Below, one piece after another: positions 1 through 10,980 of a stretch of 64,000 nucleotides of DNA. The notes under the pieces were generated by a model, which ran no database searches, was not told where the DNA came from, and worked only from the letters and a program-made list of their open reading frames with translations. This stretch comes from Pseudo-nitzschia pungens (lineage: Eukaryota; Bacillariophyta; Bacillariophyceae; Bacillariales; Bacillariaceae): the NCBI GenBank assembly GCA_037355855.1, contig CM074768.1:2108001-2172000 (forward strand), read 5' to 3'. The position numbers were made by a program, and so were the translations under genes. Every line of letters begins with the position of its first letter. The first letter of the stretch is position 1.

Positions 1-1165
1 GCAGCAACAAGCAGCAGCAACGCGTCGATAATACAGGGGGGACAGCAAGCAGCAGCAACGCGTCGATAATACAGGGGGGACAGCAAGCAGCAGCAACGCG
101 TCGATAATACAGGGGGGACAGCAAGAAGCAGCAAGCAGATAGAGGTGATGAGTGAACGAGGCAATCAAAAAATTCGATTTTCCAGTACAAATTGTAGAGG
201 GATTTATGTCGAAAAAGAAATTTATACAGGGGGACAGCAAGCAGCAGCAAGCAGCAACGCGTCGATAATACAGGGGGGGACAGCAAGCAGCAAGCAGCAA
301 CGAACGCGTCGACAATACAGGGGGGACAGCAAGCAGCAAGCAGCAACGAACGCGTCGAAAATACAGGGGGGGGACAGCAAGCAGCAAACAGCAACGCGTC
401 AAAAATACAGGGGTGGGACAGCGAGCAGCAAGCAGCAACGAACGCGTCGACAATACAGGGGGGGGACAGCAAGCAGCAGCAACGCGTCTCGATAATACAA
501 ACGCGTCGATAATACAGGGGGGACAGCAAGCAGCAGCAAGCAGCAACGCGTCGATAATACAGGGGGGGACAGCAAGCAGCAGCAACGCGTCTCGATAATA
601 CAAACGCGTCGATAACACAGGGGGGACAGCAAGCAGCAGCAAGCAGCAACGCGTCGACAATACAGGGGGGGACAGCAAGCAGCAAGCAGCAACGAACGCG
701 TCGAAAATACAGGGGGGGGACAGCAAGCAGCAAGAAGCAGCAACGAACGCGTCGACAATACAGGGGGGGGACAGCAAGCAGCAGCAACGCGTCTCGATAA
801 TACAAACGCGTCGATAATACAGGGGGGACAGCAAACAGCAAACAGCAACGCGTCAAAAATACAGGGGTGGGACAGCGAGCAGCAAGCAGCAGCAACGCGT
901 CGATAATACAGGGGTGGGACAGCGAGCAGCAGCAACGCGTCAAAAATACAGGGGGGACAGCAAGCAGCAGCAACGCGTCGATAATACAGGGGGGACAGCA
1001 AGCAGAAACGCGTCGATAATACAGGGTGGGAAGCAGCAACGCGTCGATAATACTACAAGGGGGGGGACAGCAAGCAGGAGCAACGCGTCGATAATACAGG
1101 GGGGCACAGCAAGCAGCAAACAGCAGCAACGCGTCGATAATACAGGGGGGATAATACACGAGAAT
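1..1165. repeat. Minisatellite array, ~38-45 bp unit
   Basis: About two dozen imperfect tandem units built around AACGCGTCGATAATACAGG followed by a run of 5-8 G, then ACAGCAAGCAGCAGC. Variants differ in G-run length, in the number of AGC/CAG triplets, and in GATAATAC versus GACAATAC or AAAAATAC. Open frames on both strands inside the array are products of the repeat and carry no recognisable domain. The array runs off the left edge of the window. Function unknown. Confidence 0.93.
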
Positions 1166-1216
1166 ATTTTTTAAAGAACTATCGCGTCGACAGCAAGCAG
1201 CAAGCAGCAACGCGTC

Positions 1217-1600
1217 GTCGTTCCTCAAAATAACAACAAACATCCTGTTAGAAGCGATCGTAGCGATCGTACCCCCGTCGGCCCTCTCTGGAGCGATCGT
1301 ACCGTTCGTCGTCGTCGTTCGTCGTTCGTCGTACCCGATCGTCCCGGTCCAAAGCGATCGTACCCGCCGTCGTCCCTGTCCGAAGCGATCGTACCTTCCT
1401 CTTTGTCGTTGCCGTCGTTCCCCTATGGAAAGACGAAAGTAAAAACAACAACAAACACCCTGTTAGAAGCGATCGTAGCGATCGTACCCCCATCGTCCCT
1501 CTCTGGAGCGATTGTACCCCCGTCGGCCATCTCTGGAGCGATCGTACCTTCGTCGTCGTCGTCGTCGTCCGTCTCCGCACCAATCGGTTGTGATTTTCGT
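1217..1600. repeat. Two-copy tandem duplication rich in GCGATCGTACC
   Basis: A block beginning with AACAACAAACA and CCTGTTAGAAGCGATCG occurs at about 1223 and again at about 1447, roughly 225 bp apart. Each copy contains several shorter GAGCGATCGTACC...CGTCG units. It directly follows the first minisatellite. No gene is supported here: open frames on either strand are made of the short repeats. Confidence 0.75.
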
Positions 1601-2409
1601 CTTCGTTGTTTTCAATATCAGTACGTCGTATATCTGGGTAAGCCAGGTAGTTCCAGGACTTCAACACACCCAACCTCCGTGATATGAATCAGACAACAGA
1701 GCAGAAAGCAAGAGCGGCCGTTCTCAAGCTCCCCACAGCATGTGTGTCTTTTTCAAAAGAGATGGTCCCGGTGCCTGATGGCTAGGTTAAACTGGACCGG
1801 CCAGAATATTCCGATGCATGAGATGAAACAAAAATGAAAATGAAAATGAAAATTATGACACATCCGGTACGAGGGAGATGTGGGGCGGAAAATCGATCTG
1901 CCACTGTGACGTAGTGCTTTAGTGCTTTATTACGTGCTTTATGGTACTGTGTGTACAGGCTGAGTGGAAAAAATGACAGCAATGTACGTACTTTACAGTA
2001 CTAAGTGTACAGGCTGAGAAAAAGAAAAAATGACAGGTCTGTGCATACCCGTTCCTAGTAGGTACCGACAGTACGTACAGGCTGGGGATATGTAGGTTTT
2101 TTGTAAACGGAAACGGTACGTATAAACTGTACGTATGGTACTGGTACAAATCTTTTGGCGCGAAGTGGTGGAGGTACGGTAACTTAGTGTTGGTACATAT
2201 TATACAGGATGAGCCTTCCCCGAGATGGTGGTAGCATTAAAAGATGGAGAGAACACCTGTTTAGCAGTAGTAGACAGTAATAGTGGCACTACTGGATTGT
2301 ATGCAGTTGGTATTGTTGGTTCGAGTCCCGTCACGGGAATGTCTTTTGCTACATCACGATGCAATAGAAATATTTTTGCTGCGAAGCATTTGTCACCAGG
2401 TGATCTATT
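1601..2409. other. Intergenic stretch, nothing recognised
   Basis: AT-rich sequence with many GTAC tetramers and short repeats of 'gtacaggctgag' around 1953-2085. An imperfect tRNA T-loop-like string lies near 2317, but the acceptor and D arms cannot be formed. No gene supported. Confidence 0.6.
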
Positions 2410-3455
2410 CAGTTATTCAATGGTGACATCCAAATTATTGGTGATTTTTGAATACTTCTTTTTGCATACTCTTGCCCATGCATAGGATGAGAAATATTCA
2501 CACTGGAATCACACAAATATTGGCCAGATTCATTCTGATATGTGATTTGGTACTTTTTTCTAGTAAATTCTCCAGTAGTTGGCCAAATATTAATTATTCT
2601 GTGGTGACACCCAAATTATTGGTGATTTTTGAATACTTCTTTTTGAATAGTCTTGCCCATGCACAGGATGAGAAATATTCACACTGGAATCACAAAAATA
2701 TTGGCCAGATTCATTCTGATATGTGATTTGGTACTTTTTTCTAGCAAATTCCGCAGTAGTGGGCCAAATATTAATTATTCAGTGGTGACACCCAAATTAT
2801 AGGTGATTTTTGAATACTTCTTTTTGAATAGTCTTGCCCATGCACAGGATGAGAAATATTCACACTGGAATCACACAACTATTGGCCGCATTCATTCAGA
2901 TATGTGATTTGGTACTTTTTTCTAGTAAATTCCGCAGTAGTGGAACAAATATTAATTATTCAGTGGTGACACCCAAATTATAGGTGATTTTTGAATACTT
3001 CTTTTTGCATACTCTTGCCCATGCACAGTATGAGGAATATTCACACTGGAATCACACAACTATTGGCCAGATTCATTCCGATATGTGATTTGCTACTTTT
3101 TTCTAGTGAATTCCGCAGTAGTTGACCAAATATTAATTATTCAGTGGTGACACCCATACCATTGGCGATTTTTGAATACTTCTTTTTGCATACTCTTGCC
3201 CATGGATAGGATGAGAAATATTCACACTGGAATCACACAAAGATTGGCCAGATTCATTCAGATATGTGATTTTACAGTATTTTCTAGTAAATTCCGCAGT
3301 ACTGGGCCAACTACTAATTATTCAGTGGTGACATCCAAATTATTGGTGATTTTTGAATACTTCTTTTTGAATAGTCTTGCCCATGCATAGGATGAGAAAT
3401 ATTCACACTGGAATCACACAAAGAATGGCCAGATTCATTCAGATATTTGATTTGA
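2410..3455. repeat. 181-bp satellite-like tandem array, ~5.8 copies
   Basis: The marker GGTGACA(T/C)CC occurs at 2422, 2603, 2784, 2965, 3146 and 3327, exactly 181 bp apart every time. Units differ by point substitutions and show no indels at the marker spacing. The short open frames found here are the same repeat read in one frame. A unit near 180 bp is in the size range of many eukaryotic satellites, but the array is short and no function can be assigned. Confidence 0.95.
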
Positions 3456-3802
3456 TGGTATATTCACTGAGGTAGTACTATTCTTGCTGCTTGTAGTAGT
3501 AGTACAGTTATACACTGCTGCTACATACTACTGCAGTGCGTAGGTAGTAGTACATAAGAGGTAGTCCAAAATTATGGCGCAGAGGGGCTGGCTCTCTGTG
3601 GTTTAGGTGGCGCGCGATATCACCATCATCAGCTTTCTACTGGTTTCTACTATTACTTCAGTACGGTACATACTACTACTAGTAGTAACTCTACTGCTAT
3701 CATGTAGAAGAAATCAATTCTCGGCAAACACATGCATGACAGAAAATGCATGTGTCGTAAATCTTACTTCACATAATTTTGGGTCGGAACGGAACAAGAA
3801 AG
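3456..3802. other. AGT/ACT trinucleotide-rich stretch
   Basis: Interspersed AGT, ACT and GTAC tracts such as TAGTAGTAGTACAG near 3490-3560 and ACTACTACTAGTAGTA near 3670. Similar tracts recur at about 6000-6370, 7930-8020 and 8395-8435. No coding region is supported. Confidence 0.55.
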
Positions 3803-4090
3803 ACGGCAACTGAAATATAATGAGATGGAAATGGTAAGTGAACCACATCAAGGTTGGAGGAGGTATTAATAATGGATTTTGATTCGTCTAACTGTGAATC
3901 ATTGACTTGCCTGCTTGCTCCTGATAGGGAGGCGACCGCAACTGCTGATGAAATAGGATGCAACGGCAAATGAAATATAATGCAACGGTGAGTGAAGCAC
4001 ATCAAGATCTGGGGTATTGATAATGGATTTCAATTGTTCTAATTCTGCATTGAGTTGCCTGCTTGCTACTGATAGGGAAGAATCAACTTT
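3803..4090. repeat. Two-copy tandem duplication, ~159 bp
   Basis: A unit starting near CGGCAACTGAAATATAATG at 3803 is repeated, diverged, at about 3962. Shared internal landmarks are 'cacatcaag', 'taatggattt', and 'ttgcctgcttgct' followed by 'actgataggga'. Downstream to about 4230 there are further short GATGCGA/GCAACTGA copies. No gene supported. Confidence 0.6.
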
Positions 4091-4267
4091 AATGCGACGG
4101 GGCAACTGAAAAATGATGCGAAAAATGATGCGACGGGGCAACTGACACATCATATTGCGATCGCAAGACAAATATGATGTGATCGCAACTGACAAAATGA
4201 TGCGATTGCAACTGATGAAATATGATGCGATGTGAGGAGACCTTTACTGGCAGTACAGATACCGGTA

Positions 4268-5592
4268 TGGATGAAATTATCACGATGACCATTATTTAAA
4301 AATCGTTTGAACCAAAATTTGTGTGGTGTGCATGAGGACGAAGACGATCGGAGCAAAGAGCAACAACGATTTCAAGGACGACGAAGACGATCGAAGCGAA
4401 GAGCAACGACGATTTCAGAGAGGACGACGAAGCCAATCGAAGCAAAGAGCAACAACAATTTCAGAGAGGACGACGATTTCAGGGAGGACGACGAAGAGGA
4501 AGGCAATTTGGAGTGAAGAGCAACGACGACTTCAGGGAGGATGAAGACGATCGAAGCGAGAAGCAACGACGACTTCAAGGACGACGAAGACAAGGACGAT
4601 CGAAACGAAGAGCGACGACGATTTCAAGGACGACGACTTCTTTTAACAAACCAAAATTTGTGTGTGCGTGTGTGAGAAAATTGAACAGAGAATAAACAAT
4701 TATTAGAGTAATATCAATATTTATCAAAAGAAAGACTTATATTTTGCATCATAGTGTTTCAAAATTTTTTTTCATGGGGGTCGCGATTCCTGGGCTTCGG
4801 GTCATAATTGTGATTTTTGTGATGAATTTCTTGAGGGGTGTGATGGGAAATACTTTGTGTCGGGATGAGAAATCAATTTTTGGGAGTGAATTTCTGCAAC
4901 AGTCTCATAATATATAATGTTGGTAGGGTCGGTAATAATGAGTCAGATTGAAAAAAAATTTGGGTCTTTATTTTTTTTTCTCGTAATTGAGGTAGTTACT
5001 GGGTCGCGATTGGGGTTGCGAATCGCGAGAGAGCTAGGAATCGAGCTACGTCAAAATGAGCCAGGAATAAATCGCGACCCCCCTAAATAAATTCTTGGGA
5101 GGGGTCGCGAACCAGTTTTCGGACGCTTTCTTTTGATAAATATTGATATTACTCTAATAATTGTTTATTCTCTGTTCAATTTTCTCACACACGCACACAC
5201 AAATTTTGGTTTGTTAAAAGAAGTCGTCGTCCTTGAAATCGTCGTCGCTCTTCGTTTCGATTGTCCTTGTCTTCGTCGTCCTTGAAGTCGTCGTTGCTTC
5301 TCGCTTCGATCGTCTTCGTCCTCCCTGAAGTCGTCGTTGCTCTTCACTCCAAATTGCCTTCCTCTTCGTCGTCCTCCCTGAAATCGTCGTCCTCTCTGAA
5401 ATTGTTGTTGCTCTTTGCTTCGATTGGCTTCTTCGTCCTCTCTGAAATCGTCGTTGCTCTTCACTTCGATCGTCTTCGTCGTCCTTGAAATCGTCGTTGC
5501 TCTTTGCTCCGATCGTCTTTGTCCTCATGCACACCACACAAATTTTGGTTCAAACGATTTTTAAATAATGGTCATCGTGATAATTTCATCCA
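4268..5592. repeat. Large inverted repeat (467-bp arms, 391-bp spacer), foldback-like
   Basis: The left arm 4268-4734 is matched in reverse complement by 5126-5592. Both arms are 467 bp and near-identical, with only scattered substitutions seen. The arms contain GA-rich short repeats (GACGATCGAAGC / GACGACGATTTC type) whose translations are low-complexity Asp/Arg/Glu/Ser strings, so they are not credible proteins. The 391-bp spacer holds a second, smaller inverted pair: 4776-4793 against 5061-5082, core GGGTCGCGATTCC. No clear target duplication was found outside the arms. It could be a foldback-type element or a simple inverted duplication. A read-through transcript would form a very long hairpin. 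Confidence 0.85.
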
Positions 5593-5595
5593 CAT

Positions 5596-5636
5596 GGTAC
5601 TAGAAGAGAGAGTCTGAGACTCTCTCTTCTAGTACC
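5596..5636. repeat. Perfect 19-bp stem, 3-nt loop palindrome
   Basis: The 19 nt beginning GGTACTAGAAGAGAGAG pair perfectly with the 19 nt ending TCTCTTCTAGTACC, around a TGA loop. It lies 3 nt outside the right arm of the large inverted repeat. No U-tract follows, so a terminator role is not indicated. Confidence 0.9.
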
Positions 5637-6479
5637 GAAGTAAGAGCTACGTTCTAAAAAGATCAAGAAAATTTCGAACTTTTTACAACTCCACTAATTA
5701 CTCGTAAGCTTAATTGGATCTTGGGGTGGGGGTAACCTCCTTACCGGTAGTGGAGTTGTATTCCGCCATCATGGCCTCTATTTCAGGACCATAAGGTTTA
5801 CCGGTAGGATTGAACATAAAAATCCCAGATGAATCAGAAGCCCTCTCGAGTGTCAAATCAAAGTGACACCCGGGGTCAAAGTGACTCCCAAAAGTATCAG
5901 CGAGTGTCAAGTGTCAAAGTGACCCCTGGTGTCCTCAAAGTGACACTGGTGGGTGTCAAGTTAACACTTCTTGCAACTTTGGCAGTAAGAAGTTGCTTCT
6001 TGGTGGTAGTACTACTACTAGTTACTACTAGTAATTCAGCTGAGTAATTTAGTTCCACCTTTGGTCACCTTTGGTGGTTCTTAACTTTACATAAATATGT
6101 GTATTATTATTATTATTGGTAGTAGTTAATTCAAATTACCGGGAATTATTGCATTCTGCCAAAAAACAAAAATCAACCATGTTCCAGCCAGTACATTTTT
6201 TTGTTGAATGACTTCGTAGTACTAGAGTACATTTTAAAAGTACTACTACCTTAGTACTACCATGATACGATGAGACAAGAAGTAGAGTATTGGGGTGTGA
6301 CAGATAGTAGCAGCAGTAGTAGTACTACTACTAGTAAGGTTTACTTGTAGTATCATGTGGTAGTACTATTAATAAGGGCCTATTTCTGTACAGGTGAGTC
6401 TATCTGTTGGCACACTGAATCTCTTATAATATAGGGCTGCTAAGAAGAGCTGGGGTAGGTAGTAGATCTGGTACAAATC
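5637..6479. other. Intergenic, short TCAAAGTGAC repeats
   Basis: Between about 5858 and 5975 the motif GTGTCAA / TCAAAGTGAC(A/T)CC recurs six or more times in direct and inverted forms. The rest contains TAT/TAG trinucleotide tracts (6098-6125, 6300-6370). No gene supported. Confidence 0.5.
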
Positions 6480-7550
6480 CTACTGGAAGGGCCCAGCATC
6501 CCACTTAACATCCTGTTCACCATCCCACTTAGCACAGCACAGTTCCGTTTGTCAGTTAGCACCCCCTATAGATCTCCCAATATTGATCTGCTAAGAACTG
6601 GGGCATGTACATCTGGTACAAGTTCTACATACAGGGTCCAGCATCCTGCTTAGCATCCTGTTCAGGAGTATCACCCTTAGCACAACAGGAGTATAGTTTG
6701 GTTCATCAGTTAGCATCCTGTAAATCTCCCAATATTGATCTGATAAGAACTGGTGCTGGGGCATGTAAATCTGGTACAAATTCTACTGGAAGGGCCCAGC
6801 ATCTTGCTGAGCACCCTGTTCACTATCCCCCTTAGCCCAGTACAGTTCGGTTTATCAGCAGTTGGCACACTGAATATTTTATAATATTGATCTCATAAGA
6901 GATAGGGTAGTGGTGTGTAGATCTGGTTCAAATTCTGCTATAAGGGCCTAGCATCCTGCTTAGCATCCTGTTCAGTATCCCCCCTTAGCCCAGTATGGTT
7001 CAGTTTATCAGTTAGCATCCTGTAGATCCCCCAATATTGATCTGCTAAGAACTGGGGTATATAGTAGATGTGGTACAAACAGGGCCCAGCATCCTGCTTA
7101 GCATCCTGTTCAGTATCCCCCCCCTTAGCACAGGACAGTTCCATTGGTCAGTTAACACCAACTCCTATAGATCTCCCAATATTGATCTGCTAAGAACTGG
7201 GGTATGTAGATGGGGTACAAATTCTACTGGAAGAGCCCAGCATCCTGCTTACTACTAGCATGATCCTGTTCAGATCTCCATCAGCCCACCAGTACAGTTC
7301 AGTTTATCAGTTAGCATCCTGGAAATCTCCCAATATTGATCTGCTGCTACTAAGAACTGGGGTATGTAGATCTGGTACAAATTCTACTGGAAGGGCCCAG
7401 CATCCTGCTTAGCATCCTGTTCAGATCCCCATTAGCCCAGTACAGTTCAGTTTATCAGTTAGCATCCTGGAAATCTCCCACCAATATTTATCTGCCAGCA
7501 AGAACTGGGGTATGTAGATCTGGCTAGCTCTGGGAAAGATTCCTACCAAA
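6480..7550. repeat. Degenerate ~150-bp tandem repeat, 7 copies
   Basis: The landmark GGGCCCAGCATCCTGCTTAG or a variant recurs near 6491, 6636, 6794, 6946, 7084, 7235 and 7395, giving a period of 138-160 bp. A second landmark, CTCCCAATATTGATCTGCTA, follows in most units. Spacing varies through small indels, so this array is older or less homogenised than the 181-bp array. No coding capacity supported. Confidence 0.88.
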
Positions 7551-9837
7551 AGACCTACTATCATCATCCTATCATTGCTGACAAGCATCACCACTCATAG
7601 TAGTGTACTAACACTCTAAGGTAGAAATTCGGAGTAGTATGAATAATTGTGTGCTTAGAGAATTTACGGAAATATTAACAATTGATACACATGAAATTTT
7701 CGATGTCGGCAGCATGCACATGACCATTACCAAATTAGGCATGCTCCTGCCATAAATATTGATCCATTGTCGAGCCGTACGATTAGGCATATATCTTAAT
7801 CTGGGACTCGACTATCCATTAGGTACAGGTACATATCATGACATATACCTATATGGACATCTTTATATTCGATTCCCATATGGGATTCGGTTAATTATTC
7901 AGTCGTAACCTACTAGCGTACGCTAGCATGTTACAAGTAGTAGTACTAGTAGCACCATGACAAAGCAGGACCATCATACATGTAGTAGTACTACTACTAG
8001 TAGTAGTAGCAGCAGCAAGGTGAATATCTTCTATACATGCGTGACTAGTATAGTACCAGCAAGAAGAAAAGAAGAAACCACCAGCAGAAATCACTGAAAG
8101 GAATTGGTGAGGTGGTGTTGTCATCACTGATTTATTGATATTGATATCAGTACGAGGCCTGCTGGTGGTATTCTTAGTACTACTGGTGAATCCCATAGTA
8201 GCAGACAAACAATACTGCTGCCATATCAAATACTAGTATGATCACAGATGATGAAACCAGACATCACATCGTTTTTACCCGCTGGTGCCTGCTACTATTC
8301 CCTCTTTTCATCCTTGATAACTCTGGTGGCTGGTTCAGTCAAAAGTGTTTCACCAAGCACTGGCGGTGGGACCGTCTTTTACAACAACGGGCAAATAGTA
8401 CTAGTACTACTAGTACTAGAGTACTACTAGTAGTTGATGGAGGAGAAATAGGGGTTGGCCACTCTTGCTTTTCGTGCTGTTGTCTGCTTCTAGCCAGATA
8501 GGGTTGTTGCAGTCATGGTATCACCTGGCTCACCCCGAGACGACTAATTCAAGAAGTCGACAGCACAACGGAAAGGGAGACTAAAGGTTCGAGACGAGTT
8601 AGGACCGTGCAACACTACGCTACGCTATACGACGCAATACAACGCGATACAAGATGCGAGTTACAAGATGCGAGTTACACGACGAGATGCTACCACCTCT
8701 TGCCTGTTAATCCGTATTTTTCAGGAGCAATTTTGTGAGGAGCGAAACTAGCTACTAGTACCGCTATGAGACGAGGTAAGATCTTACTGTAGGAGATTAC
8801 TGTGGACGAGTCCGACGCGAGAGACGTGAGCAGCCATCGATCATCTCTTGTGCGCTGAGAAGATCATTTTTTATTTACATACGTCTCGGTCTCAACGATC
8901 ATCGTTCTCGACCGAAGAAGCAGCCAGCCGAAGTACCTCGCGCGATCCAGTTATCGTTATCGTTATCGTTGTTGTTCCCCTCGTTTTGATCTGAATGACA
9001 GTCCTCTCGGCGGTAGCGCATTTGAGGGAGCTGGTCGTGCTCCGGACCAAGGTCGCCCCGTCCCACTCAAGGACCACCGTCCGTTCGAAGAGCAACAACA
9101 ACCGTCCCTAATGAGTAAAAGACCACGTCCAAGGGTCCAGTATCATGAATTCCGGAAAAGTTGTTGTGGTGGCACTTGTTTTGACTAAACGTACTACCTT
9201 ACTGGTCGTATTTGTCAAAGACGCAACCGATCTGTTCTTCGATCTAGTACTACAGCGGAGCTGTATTCTTCTTGCTGCCGCTCTTTCGGAATTCGTTTGG
9301 TTTAGATACAGGCACAGTTAAGATTACTGCAATTACTAATAACCGGTTGATGAGGATCACGATAAAGATCCCGATGCTTCTTCGGTTCCATCCATCATCC
9401 GTCTCTGTCTCATCCGGCGAAGGTGGGAGGTGGGACAGAAGTAACTTAACCTTACTTATTTTTTTCTTTTTTCTTTCGTTCGTCTCGTGCAAGTACCGGT
9501 AAGAAGTTAAACCTTACTCGTAACCTTTACGTGTAAAGCACAAAGGGACAAAAAATACTTTTTCGATTCGTGTCGCACCCCTCCTTGTCATACAGAGCCT
9601 TTGACGAGGACGGGCGGCGGCGGCGACCATTTGCTATTTCGATAATTTCCCGTCAAGATTACCGACCACCGCCTTCTCCCACACCCACACTTCTCTCTTG
9701 GCAGCAATGGCAGGGATCACACAAGAATACAGGTAGCTGGAGTAACTTACTGGAGAGACATCTTACGCAATACTCTACACAGCAATCAACTTGGAATGGC
9801 GTTGCGAAGAGACGGTAATTAGTAATTACCCTATTTC
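7551..9837. other. Gene-poor stretch
   Basis: No open frame here shows a recognisable domain. Contents noted: AGT/ACT trinucleotide tracts (7930-8020, 8395-8435), and a short direct repeat of 'acaagatgcgagtt' near 8650-8675. A single-exon or short-exon gene cannot be excluded without transcript data. Confidence 0.45.
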
Positions 9838-9865
9838 GATCGATCGATCGATCGATCGATCGATC
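9838..9865. repeat. (GATC)n microsatellite
   Basis: About seven uninterrupted copies of the self-complementary tetramer. A shorter run, GATCGATCGATC, occurs near 10028. Confidence 0.95.
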
Positions 9866-10739
9866 TACGAACGATCGACAAAAGACGGCGCGGACCCTTC
9901 TCTTTCGGTTGTAATGACATAGACAACACAGGCCTGCCTGTACAATGATTAAGGTTACTGCAGTCTCATACCACCATTGTAATCTACATGAAAATCAACT
10001 GGGAGAGGCAACAAAAAGCGGCGCGTTCGATCGATCGATCAATCTTTACAAGCGCTGAAGCCGACATGGTGTCGCGAGTGTACGGCATTCTTATTACTAC
10101 TTCGTACTACATTTTGAGATTGATATTTCACCTGGATCATTTTTTTTATAAGTCATTCTCGGAATTGAGAATTGAACACATACCGGTAACTTAGTACATG
10201 AGTCTACGGTACTGTAGTACGAAGTAAGTAGTACTTTCAATTTAGTAGAGGTTCGTACTACAAGTAGAACTACGTACTACGTACGGTAGTATTTTTGAGG
10301 GTCCAAAAGCACCCGGATGTGTCTTTTTCTCTGTCGCCATGCTGGTTTTCACTACGACTACGGTAACTTACAAGATACTTCGTACTAATCTTACCTGTAT
10401 GAGGTCCGATAAGGTTACTGGTACAAACCTTACTTGTAACACGGGCAAGTCGATACCGTACGTACGGTACAACAATCGAGACATTCGTTAACCTTAAAAC
10501 TAAGATACTTGCACGGGTAGATCTTACTACGTAGTATTTTTTTGGGTTACGAGTAACCTTAGCCAATTTCATCTTCTCCAATACCGTAGTCACTGTACGA
10601 GTAGTTACTACTGGTACAACACAACGAAAAAAAAAGTGCGTTGGTACGCACGGTAAGGTTACCTGGTACACGACGATCGTCCGCGGACAGCCACAATCTT
10701 CACCCGGATCATCAACCTATTCTCACATCCGGTTCATCT
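9866..10739. other. Intergenic, GTAC-rich
   Basis: From about 10190 to 10680 the sequence is unusually rich in GTAC/CGTACG strings. No gene, RNA or element boundary could be supported. Confidence 0.45.
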
Positions 10740-10980
10740 GCACCCCCTTTCCAGCTGCACACATAAGGTCTAACTGACTGGGCCAGATAGGTAAGGTTAG
10801 TTCGAAGACACCTGGCTAGATCCCCAATCGTACTTTCCTGTAGTGGATATCGGAGACGTTGAAACCAAGCATCGTTGTGCCGGTACGTACACTTGTCACG
10901 TAAGAACTCTTCAGTGTCGCTGTGTATTATATTCACTTCTACAAGCTGCCTTTGGATCTATTAGCTCACTACCCATGTTC
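10740..10980 (+). repeat. Decayed LTR relic upstream of LRR gene 1
   Basis: Collinear, diverged matches to the 3' half of the E1/E4 LTR. A 16-nt string AAGGTCTAACTGACTG (near 10768) is identical to the E1 LTR. It is followed in order by 'acctgg', 'gtagtgga' then 'gagac', 'gccgg', and near 10953 CAAGCTGCCTTTGGATCTAT, matching the LTR's CAAGCTTGCCTTAGGACCTA. After the expected LTR end the similarity continues into the element leader ('agaaagctgaagatc' against 'gcaaagctggagatc'). The 5' half of the LTR is not recognisable. This places an LTR-like end just upstream of the LRR gene leader. The call rests on visual alignment. Confidence 0.5.

Noticed and set aside
399..1001. 200-aa Cys/Ala/Val-rich frame on the minus strand
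   Set aside because: Product of the minisatellite; both strands stay open because of the unit composition.
2300..2345. tRNA-like T-loop (GGTTCGAGTCC)
   Set aside because: The T-stem pairs poorly and no matching acceptor, D or anticodon arm is found upstream at the right distance.
4307..5537. Asp/Arg/Ser-rich small proteins in the inverted repeat arms
   Set aside because: Low-complexity frames from GA-rich short repeats, appearing in several frames and both arms; no conserved start or domain.
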